Shown here piece after piece: positions 25,552 through 32,325 of a stretch of DNA of 32,325 nt. The stretch's first letter is position 1. Each line of letters starts with the position of its first letter. The notes under the pieces were generated by a model, which was not told the origin of the DNA, searched no databases, and was given only the letters and a program-made list of their open reading frames with translations. Origin of the DNA: an uncultured Pelagibacteraceae bacterium (GTDB lineage: Bacteria > Pseudomonadota > Alphaproteobacteria > Pelagibacterales > Pelagibacteraceae); NCBI GenBank assembly GCA_902580445.1, contig CACHKQ010000008.1, positions 1 through 32,325 on the forward strand. Direction: 5' to 3'. A program made the translations under genes and the position numbers.

Positions 25552-27950
25552 TAATAACTTTATCTTGGCTTAAAGACCATCTAATTACCAATGCTAATTT
25601 AGAAAAAATAATAGATAAACTTACGAGCATAGGCCTTGAAGTTGAGGGAATAAAAGATAGTCAAAGCGAACTATCTAATTTTAAAATCGCAAAGGTTTTA
25701 AAAGCAGAAAAACATCCAAATGCGGATAAATTAAAACTTTGTGAGGTTAGTTTAGGTAGTAGCAAAACATACAAAGTTGTTTGTGGGGCTGCTAATGCTA
25801 GAGATGGATTAATCACAGTTTATGCTCCCCCAGGAACAGTAATTCCAAAAACAAAAATGAAATTAAAAGTTGCTAAAATCAGAGGAGTAGAATCTCATGG
25901 CATGCTATGTTCTGAAAGTGAACTCAATATTTCAGATGAAAGTGACGGAATAATTGATCTAAAGAATAAAAATAAGGAGATTGGAAAAAACTTTTTTAAG
26001 ATTAAAGGCGAAAGATCAATTGATTTATCAATTACACCAAACAGACCAGATTGTTTAGGTGTTCGAGGAATAGCAAGAGACTTAGCTTCTGCAGGTTTAG
26101 GGAGACTTTCTAGTTTTAAAAAAATTAAATTTAAACAAAATTTTTCTCAACCAGTAAAAATTTCTATTACAAAAGAAAAAAACCAGGGATGTATGTCTTT
26201 TGGCGCTTGCTACATCAGGAACATTAAAAACAAAGAAAGTCCAAAATGGTTAAAAGAAAAAATAATTTCACTTGGTTTAAAGCCAATATCTGCAGTTGTT
26301 GATATTACGAATTATGTAATGTTGGATTTGAATAGACCTCTGCACGCTTATGATGCTGACAAAATAGATAAAGAAATTATTGTAAGAAATTCAAAATTAG
26401 AGGAAAGTTTTGAAGCATTAGATGGTAAAAAATATATTCTCAAAAATGACATGTGTGTTATTTCAGATAAATCAGGTGCATTGGGGCTTGGAGGAATTAT
26501 AGGAGGCACTCGCTCAGGAACTGAATTAGAAACAAAAAATATACTTCTTGAGTCGGCATATTTTTATCCATCTTCCGTGAGAAAAACTGCCAATACTTTA
26601 GATATTGATACAGATGCAAAATATAGATTTGAGAGAGGAATTGATCCAAATTCAATCAAAGAAGGTCTTCAATTAGCAACAGAACTAATAATTAAAATTT
26701 GTGGAGGAGAAGCAAGTAAATTTTCTATTGTTGGTAAATCTAATGTGAAAAATAGATCAATTGAAATTGATCATAATAAATTCAAAAAAGTTATAGGAAT
26801 TCCAATTTCTTCAAATGAAACAAAAAAAATACTTAATTCATTAGGTTTTAAAACAAAAAATTCAAAAAAAAATTTTAAAGCTGAAATTCCTTCTTGGAGA
26901 CCAGATGTAAAGCAAGATATAGATATTATTGAAGAACTTATAAGAATAAAAGGGTTTGATAAAATTTCTTTAATTCATCCAGAAAGAAAAAGGTTAAAAG
27001 AAACACTTAACTTTAAACAGAAATTATTTCATCTTTCTCAAAGGGCCGTAGCCAGCAAAGGTTATTTAGAAGCAGTAACCTGGTCTTTCACAGACTCTCG
27101 AGTAGACAAACAGTTTTCACAAGGAAAAAAAGAAATAGAAATTACAAATCCAATTTCAGGTGATCTAAATGTATTAAGAAGATCAATATTTTCAAATTTA
27201 ATCATTTATTTAAAAAAGAATCAGGATAGAGGGTATCCAGATCTCTCGTTATTCGAGATTGGACCAACTTTTTATGGAAATAAGCCAGGCGAACAACAAG
27301 TTGTTTTAGGTGCATTAAAATCTGGTGTATCAAATAGGAAAAGTTGGGAGTCTAAAGCTAGAAATATAGATGTCTTTGATGTTAAAGCAGATGCAATAAA
27401 AACTTTAGTGGAGTTTGGTATAAATGAAAATGATTTATACATAAGCAACAATACAAAAGATTTTTACAACCCTGGAAGATCTGGATCTGTTAATCTTAAA
27501 TCGTCAAATGGTCCACAACTAGCTTCTTTTGGAGAAATACATCCTGGTATAGTTTCAAATATGAATTTAAAAGAGGAAAACGTATGTGGATTTGAGATTT
27601 TTCTTAAAAATATACCGGAACCCCAAAAAAAATATAGACTTGCTAAAAGAAACTACTCTGTTTCCGAATTTCAAAAATCTGAGAGAGACTTTGCATTTGT
27701 CATAGATAAAAATTATAAAGCAGGCGATATAGAAAAAATGATAAGCGAGGTTGATAAAAGTCTTATTAAAAAAGTATTAATATTTGATGTTTTCGAAGGC
27801 GGTAGTATGCCCCAAGGAAAAAAATCTATAGCTATAAATGTTACAATTCAATCAATGGAAAAAACTCTTTCAGAAAAAGATTTAAGCGAAGTTAGTCAAA
27901 AAATAATAAATATTGTTAAAGCCAAGACCGGTGGAACAATAAGATCCTAA
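25548..27950 (+). CDS. pheT: Phenylalanyl-tRNA synthetase beta subunit
   Basis: 800 residues, the usual length. Domains in order: B1, with an OB-fold tRNA-binding segment (about 40-150, [16 protein letters not shown] and [14 protein letters not shown]), the B3/B4 editing region ([23 protein letters not shown] near 163, then [17 protein letters not shown]), B5 ([10 protein letters not shown]), the pseudo-catalytic core, and a C-terminal anticodon-binding FDX-ACB domain (about 705-800, [13 protein letters not shown]). It pairs with PheS. The 4-nt overlap with pheS implies translational coupling; its stop shares one base with the lepA ATG. Confidence 0.97.
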   Translation: MIITLSWLKDHLITNANLEKIIDKLTSIGLEVEGIKDSQSELSNFKIAKVLKAEKHPNADKLKLCEVSLGSSKTYKVVCGAANARDGLITVYAPPGTVIPKTKMKLKVAKIRGVESHGMLCSESELNISDESDGIIDLKNKNKEIGKNFFKIKGERSIDLSITPNRPDCLGVRGIARDLASAGLGRLSSFKKIKFKQNFSQPVKISITKEKNQGCMSFGACYIRNIKNKESPKWLKEKIISLGLKPISAVVDITNYVMLDLNRPLHAYDADKIDKEIIVRNSKLEESFEALDGKKYILKNDMCVISDKSGALGLGGIIGGTRSGTELETKNILLESAYFYPSSVRKTANTLDIDTDAKYRFERGIDPNSIKEGLQLATELIIKICGGEASKFSIVGKSNVKNRSIEIDHNKFKKVIGIPISSNETKKILNSLGFKTKNSKKNFKAEIPSWRPDVKQDIDIIEELIRIKGFDKISLIHPERKRLKETLNFKQKLFHLSQRAVASKGYLEAVTWSFTDSRVDKQFSQGKKEIEITNPISGDLNVLRRSIFSNLIIYLKKNQDRGYPDLSLFEIGPTFYGNKPGEQQVVLGALKSGVSNRKSWESKARNIDVFDVKADAIKTLVEFGINENDLYISNNTKDFYNPGRSGSVNLKSSNGPQLASFGEIHPGIVSNMNLKEENVCGFEIFLKNIPEPQKKYRLAKRNYSVSEFQKSERDFAFVIDKNYKAGDIEKMISEVDKSLIKKVLIFDVFEGGSMPQGKKSIAINVTIQSMEKTLSEKDLSEVSQKIINIVKAKTGGTIRS

Positions 27951-29758
27951 TGTCAGATATAAATAAAGTAAGAAATTTTGCGATTATCGCACATATCGAT
28001 CATGGAAAGTCTACAATTGCTGACAGAATGATCCAAATTTGTGGCGGTCTTTCAGAAAGAGAAATGAAAGAGCAAGTTTTGGACTCTATGGATATTGAGA
28101 GAGAGAGGGGAATTACTATTAAAGCCCAAACTGTAAAATTAAATTATAAATCAAAAGACGGAAAAGATTATATTTTAAATATTATTGATACCCCTGGTCA
28201 TGTTGATTTTAGTTATGAAGTAAGCCGTTCTTTACTTGCTTGCGAAGGGTCAGTATTAATTGTCGATAGCTCTCAAGGTGTTGAGGCTCAGACTCTAGCT
28301 AATGTATATCAGGCGCTAGATACGAACCATCATATTGTACCTGTTTTAAATAAAATTGATTTACCTGCCGCTGATACAGAAAAAGTAAAAAAGCAGATAG
28401 AGGATGTAATCGGTATAGATACATCAAAAGCTATCTCATGTTCAGGAAAAACAGGTGAAGGTATCCATGAAATTTTAGAGTCAATAGTAAAAGATCTTCC
28501 CGTACCTAAAGGTGATTCAAAATCAAAACTTAAATCATTATTAGTAGATAGTTGGTATGACAGTTATTTAGGTGTAGTAATTTTAGTAAGGATTTTAGAT
28601 GGAAAAATAAAAAAAGGAATGAAAGTAAAATTAATGTCAACTAATCAAGAGTATGAAATAGAAAAGGTTGGTGTTTTTACACCCAAAGCTAAAGATATCG
28701 GAGAATTAAACGCTGGTGAAATAGGATTTATTATTACTGGAATTAAAAGTTTATCAGAAACAAAGGTTGGAGACACAATATGTGATTCAAAAGACCCTTT
28801 AGAAAAACCTTTACCAGGATTTAAACCGAGCAAACCCGTAGTATTTTGTGGGTTATTTCCTGTTGATAGTTCAGAATACCAAAAGCTTAAAGATGGTTTA
28901 GCAAAACTCAAATTAAATGACTCAAGTTTTTCTTATGAACCAGAGTCTTCAAGCGCATTAGGTCTAGGCTTTAGATGTGGATTTTTAGGTTTGCTTCATT
29001 TAGAAATTATTACTCAAAGGCTTGAAAGAGAATTTGATATTAATTTAATAACCACAACACCAGGAGTGGTTTACAAACTTAATAAAATCAATGGTGAAGT
29101 GACAGATCTTCAAAACCCTACATCTATGCCAGATCCATCCCAAATAAAATTTATTGAGGAACCATGGATAAAAGCTACAATTATAACCCCGGATGAATAT
29201 TTGGGATCAATCATTAAAATATGTCAGGATAAAAGAGGAATTCAAAAAGACTTATCATATTCTGGAAATAGGGCTGTTTTAGTTTATGAATTACCACTTA
29301 ATGAAGTCGTGTTTGATTTTTATGATAAGTTAAAATCTATAACTAGCGGTTATGCAAGTTTTGATTATGAAATTACAGGTTACAAAGAAGGTAATTTAGT
29401 TAAATTAGGAATACTTGTAAATAATGAGTCCGTAGATGCTTTATCAATGATTATTCATAAAGAGTTTGCGCAGAATCAAGGTAGACTTGTTTGCGAAAAG
29501 CTAAAAGATCTGATTCCAAGACATAATTTTATGATCCCGATACAAGCTGCAATAGGAGGCAAAATTATTGCAAGGGAGAGTATAAAGGGTTTCAAGAAAG
29601 ATGTTCTTACTAAAATACATGGCGGTGGTGCACGTGATCGTAAAAGAAAATTATTAGAAAAACAAAAAAAAGGAAAAGCTAGATCTAAACAATTTGGAAG
29701 AGTTGAAATTCCACAGGAAGCTTTTATAGGTGTATTAAAAATAAATAAAGAGACATGA
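27950..29758 (+). CDS. lepA: Elongation factor 4 (LepA), ribosome-associated GTPase
   Basis: 602 residues, standard for LepA. GTPase motifs: G1 HIDHGKST (15-22), switch I RERGITIK (51-58), G3 DTPGH (80-84), G4 NKID (134-137). EF-G-like domains II, III and V follow, with the LepA-specific C-terminal domain ending in [18 protein letters not shown] and [16 protein letters not shown]. It acts on the ribosome in translation or subunit biogenesis. It overlaps pheT by 1 nt and the following glycosyltransferase by 4 nt, making it the last housekeeping gene before the sugar genes. Confidence 0.96.
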   Translation: MSDINKVRNFAIIAHIDHGKSTIADRMIQICGGLSEREMKEQVLDSMDIERERGITIKAQTVKLNYKSKDGKDYILNIIDTPGHVDFSYEVSRSLLACEGSVLIVDSSQGVEAQTLANVYQALDTNHHIVPVLNKIDLPAADTEKVKKQIEDVIGIDTSKAISCSGKTGEGIHEILESIVKDLPVPKGDSKSKLKSLLVDSWYDSYLGVVILVRILDGKIKKGMKVKLMSTNQEYEIEKVGVFTPKAKDIGELNAGEIGFIITGIKSLSETKVGDTICDSKDPLEKPLPGFKPSKPVVFCGLFPVDSSEYQKLKDGLAKLKLNDSSFSYEPESSSALGLGFRCGFLGLLHLEIITQRLEREFDINLITTTPGVVYKLNKINGEVTDLQNPTSMPDPSQIKFIEEPWIKATIITPDEYLGSIIKICQDKRGIQKDLSYSGNRAVLVYELPLNEVVFDFYDKLKSITSGYASFDYEITGYKEGNLVKLGILVNNESVDALSMIIHKEFAQNQGRLVCEKLKDLIPRHNFMIPIQAAIGGKIIARESIKGFKKDVLTKIHGGGARDRKRKLLEKQKKGKARSKQFGRVEIPQEAFIGVLKINKET

Positions 29759-30783
29759 TACAAAATAAGCTCTACATAATATCAAACGAAAAAATTTCTA
29801 AGTCAGATAATGGTTTTTTTTGCGATAATCTTGATATGAAATCTACTCCAGAAGGTTTAAAAACAAATTTTGATATTCACATTTTAGGAAGAAATTCTAG
29901 CAGAGTCAGATCACATAAAATAAACATAGAAAAAATTACTTTAAGCAAAACAATTTTTGGATTTATTTATTCAATTTTAAAGACTTTTAAAGAGAAAGAG
30001 ACAAAATATTTAATAATTTCAATATCTCCATTTACATTTTTTGCAAGTATTTTGTTAACTATATTTAAAAAAAGATCAATAACCTATCTAAGGAGTGATG
30101 GATATCAAGAGTACAGAAATATTTTAGGTTTTATAGGTCCAATTATATATCATTTAATGTTTTCTATAGTTTCAAAAACTTCATATCTTATTGGCTGTAA
30201 TAAAGAAGTATTACGAGGCAAAGAAGGAAAAATAATTTATCCTTCTCAGTTAACAGATAAGTGGTTTTTAAATCCATCAAATAAAGAATTTGGTAAAATT
30301 AAATTACTTTATATTGGCAGAATAAGAGTAGAAAAAGGAATTTATTCACTTCTCAAAATAATTAAAAAATTAAAAAAAGATATTTCTTTATCAATTGTAG
30401 GAATGGAAAAAAATGTTAAGACAAATATTAAGCAGCAAAAAGTAAACTTCTTCGAAATAGAGACTTCAGAAGATAAGCTAATAAAACTTTATGACAGTCA
30501 TAATATTTTTATTCTTCCATCATTTACAGAGGGTCATCCAATGGTTCTATTAGAAGCTCTGGCAAGACTTCGACCTGTAATTATATTTGAAGAAATTAGT
30601 CATATAGTGGGGAATAAAAAGGGTATATTTGTTTCAAAAAGAAATTCGCAGAGTTTTTTAGAAAAAATTGAGTATATAAAGAATAACTATAAAAATATAC
30701 AGGAAGATATGAAAAATAATATTTTACCATTAAAAAAAGACTTTTTAAAAGAATTTGAGAACTTAATTTTAAATACTAATTAA
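29755..30783 (+). CDS. Glycosyltransferase, GT4-like
   Basis: 342 residues. The N-terminal half is weakly conserved; the C-terminal half has [20 protein letters not shown] (about 184-203), the donor-binding hinge of GT4 enzymes, and the EX7E pair E249/E257 in [20 protein letters not shown] retaining sugar transfer in surface-glycan synthesis is likely; donor and acceptor are unknown. The start overlaps the lepA stop (ATGA), so it is translationally coupled to a housekeeping GTPase gene. It is markedly richer in Lys, Ile and Asn codons than lepA. No full catalytic assignment is possible for the N-terminal acceptor domain. Confidence 0.84.
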   Translation: MIQNKLYIISNEKISKSDNGFFCDNLDMKSTPEGLKTNFDIHILGRNSSRVRSHKINIEKITLSKTIFGFIYSILKTFKEKETKYLIISISPFTFFASILLTIFKKRSITYLRSDGYQEYRNILGFIGPIIYHLMFSIVSKTSYLIGCNKEVLRGKEGKIIYPSQLTDKWFLNPSNKEFGKIKLLYIGRIRVEKGIYSLLKIIKKLKKDISLSIVGMEKNVKTNIKQQKVNFFEIETSEDKLIKLYDSHNIFILPSFTEGHPMVLLEALARLRPVIIFEEISHIVGNKKGIFVSKRNSQSFLEKIEYIKNNYKNIQEDMKNNILPLKKDFLKEFENLILNTN

Positions 30784-30858
30784 AAATGAATTATAAAAAT
30801 TTTGGAATTACTTAACCTATAAAATTTAATATAAAGGTATTAAATATATAAATTTGAT

Positions 30859-32325
30859 ATGTTTTTTGTTTTTTTAATTTTATTTATTTTCTCAAGATCA
30901 AACTCTTATCTTTTGGGATTTCAAAATTTAAACCCCGATGAGACCCAAATGATTTCAAATGCAATAAGCCTAGTAAATAAAAATTTCAATTTCGCAGAAA
31001 TAGATACTACAAGTTCAGGGATATTGAACTCTTTAATTTTGATATGGCCTAAAATTTTTAATTTGGATATAACCTATTTCTCTACAAGATTAACTTCAAT
31101 ATTTTTAATTTCATATATAGTTTATATAATTTTTAAAATAATTCAATTACAGACGAAAAATTATAAAATAACTACTTTGATAATTGCCCCAGTTGTAATT
31201 TTTTTTTCATTAACTAAAGATCCAGATTTTTCTCATTATAGTGGTGAATTACTATCGACTACTTTACTTTTAACTTCTTATTGGCTGATATTAAAAAATA
31301 AAGATTATTCTAATTTAATATTATTAATAATAACGTCATTACTTTTGGGAATGGTATTTATTTCAAAGATACAATTTTTTCCTGTTGCATTAGTAATCTT
31401 TCTTTTAATAACCTACGAACTTATACTAAAGAAAAAATTTGATTTTTTAGCTATTTGTTTTTTTTCTTTTATTATACCAGCTATTTCAATTGCGCTTATT
31501 TTTTTAATAAATAATAATTTTAAGGATTTTATTCTTAATAATTTTATTTTTTCCTACGAATTCATTAAATCATCACAATCTGAAAAAGCATTAATCAGAG
31601 CAACAATAGAAAAAAATAATATAATAAATTCCTCACTTGCATCTGAATTTAAAAATCACTTATATTTAAATCTAATTTTTCATTGTTTTTACACTTATTT
31701 CTTCATTTTTATTTTTTTCGTAATCAAAAAACTTTCACTTAGAGAAAAAACACTTTTTTTTACAAAGGATAATATTTACATAACATTAATCCTTCTGAGT
31801 ATTGTGATAGTAATATTGATTCCAGGCAGGCTTCATAGACATTATCTTTTGGTGTTATTACCTTTTGTCGCTATATTTTTATCACAGATAATCATTAATT
31901 TAAGCAAAGGAAATAAGAAAGTATTTAATAATTCAGTAGGGTACACATTTACAATTTTAATTTTTTGTATATTAATTTCAGGTTTTTTTGAAAAATATAA
32001 ATTTTATGGAAAGAAATACGCATATCAAAACTTTGATATAAATAATATTTATTTAAAAAGCCCAAGAATATTTGATTATCTTTTTGAAAAAGGTGAAAAA
32101 AAAAATCTCTATATCTGGGGTTGGATGCCCCAATGGTACGCTCTAAGTAATATGCCATCTTCTGCAAAAGAAACAATCTCTGAAAAACAAATAGAGTTAA
32201 GCAAACATAGATTGTATTACAGGAATAGATTAATTAGCGACCTAAAAAGAAACAAACCTCACTTAATTATTGATTTTGTCAAAGATTATAGTTTTAGGTA
32301 TAATAAGAATTCCAAATATTACAAG
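30859..32325 (+). CDS. Polytopic membrane protein, GT-C/dolichyl-P-mannosyltransferase-like, 3' truncated by window edge
   Basis: An open frame of 489 codons from ATG at 30859 to the last base with no stop; an in-frame TAA at 30841 fixes the start closely. The protein has about nine or ten hydrophobic segments. After a first helix, an acidic pair occurs in NPDETQ (D27, E28), where GT-C transferases carry their catalytic aspartate in the first periplasmic loop. DPDFSHYSGELL (121-132) and PGRLHRHYLLVLLPF (322-336) also resemble GT39/GT83-like (PMT/ArnT) proteins. A soluble C-terminal part begins near residue 375. The likely role is transfer of a sugar from a polyprenyl-phosphate donor in the periplasm. 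It lies 75 nt after the GT4-like gene. Family assignment is by pattern only. Confidence 0.75.
   Translation, partial: MFFVFLILFIFSRSNSYLLGFQNLNPDETQMISNAISLVNKNFNFAEIDTTSSGILNSLILIWPKIFNLDITYFSTRLTSIFLISYIVYIIFKIIQLQTKNYKITTLIIAPVVIFFSLTKDPDFSHYSGELLSTTLLLTSYWLILKNKDYSNLILLIITSLLLGMVFISKIQFFPVALVIFLLITYELILKKKFDFLAICFFSFIIPAISIALIFLINNNFKDFILNNFIFSYEFIKSSQSEKALIRATIEKNNIINSSLASEFKNHLYLNLIFHCFYTYFFIFIFFVIKKLSLREKTLFFTKDNIYITLILLSIVIVILIPGRLHRHYLLVLLPFVAIFLSQIIINLSKGNKKVFNNSVGYTFTILIFCILISGFFEKYKFYGKKYAYQNFDINNIYLKSPRIFDYLFEKGEKKNLYIWGWMPQWYALSNMPSSAKETISEKQIELSKHRLYYRNRLISDLKRNKPHLIIDFVKDYSFRYNKNSKYYK

Noticed and set aside
31949-32176. 75-codon minus-strand frame near the window end
   Set aside because: Antisense to the open GT-C-like frame, which has membrane-protein motifs and a much longer reading frame.
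1-32325. CRISPR arrays, insertion sequences, phage genes, toxin-antitoxin or defence systems
   Set aside because: No regularly spaced repeats, transposases, integrases or recognisable defence genes were seen on either strand.

Overview
The window is about 32 kb of very AT-rich, tightly packed bacterial DNA. It has short or zero intergenic gaps, many 1-4 nt gene overlaps, AGA-dominated arginine codons and A/T-ending codons throughout. The gene set (fused TRAP permease with a C-terminal tail domain, gltDB, thrS-infC-rpmI-rplT-pheST-lepA, surface-sugar genes) and the composition point to a streamlined marine alphaproteobacterium, most likely SAR11/Pelagibacterales or a similar lineage. This is inference from gene content and style; no rRNA is present to confirm it.

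Layout. Bases 1-1515 (+): 3' part of a fused TRAP transporter permease. Bases 1517-8534 (-): a carbon-metabolism block, in transcription order acetyl-CoA acetyltransferase, an unlisted 46-aa single-pass membrane peptide, pyruvate dehydrogenase E1 (AceE) carrying its own N-terminal lipoyl domain, E2 (AceF), an EamA-type exporter and a PaaI-like thioesterase. Bases 8627-8704 (+): tRNA-Arg(ACG). Bases 8728-11307: a HisH-type glutamine amidotransferase (+), then uppP and a CDP-paratose-2-epimerase-like gene (-). Bases 11475-17410 (+): glutamate synthase in the order gltD-gltB. Bases 17417-21368: sugar genes (a second SDR epimerase, an alpha/beta hydrolase on the minus strand, galE and a GT4 glycosyltransferase). 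Bases 21369-29758 (+): translation block thrS-infC-rpmI-rplT-pheS-pheT-lepA. Bases 29755-32325 (+): another GT4-like transferase and a polytopic GT-C-like membrane protein that runs off the window end.

How the parts fit. The PDH E1/E2 pair makes acetyl-CoA; the thiolase acts on acetyl-CoA/acetoacetyl-CoA. GltBD assimilates ammonia via glutamine. The epimerases, GalE, UppP and the three transferases fit synthesis of a cell-surface polysaccharide on an undecaprenyl carrier. These sugar genes are joined with 0-6 nt spacing to gltB, thrS and lepA, so surface-sugar and core genes probably share transcripts.

I did not see an obviously new multi-gene system, CRISPR array, insertion sequence or phage. 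The most unusual features are the lipoyl-AceE fusion, the small coupled membrane peptide, the in-frame stop/start gene junctions, and an inverted-repeat leader upstream of gltDB.
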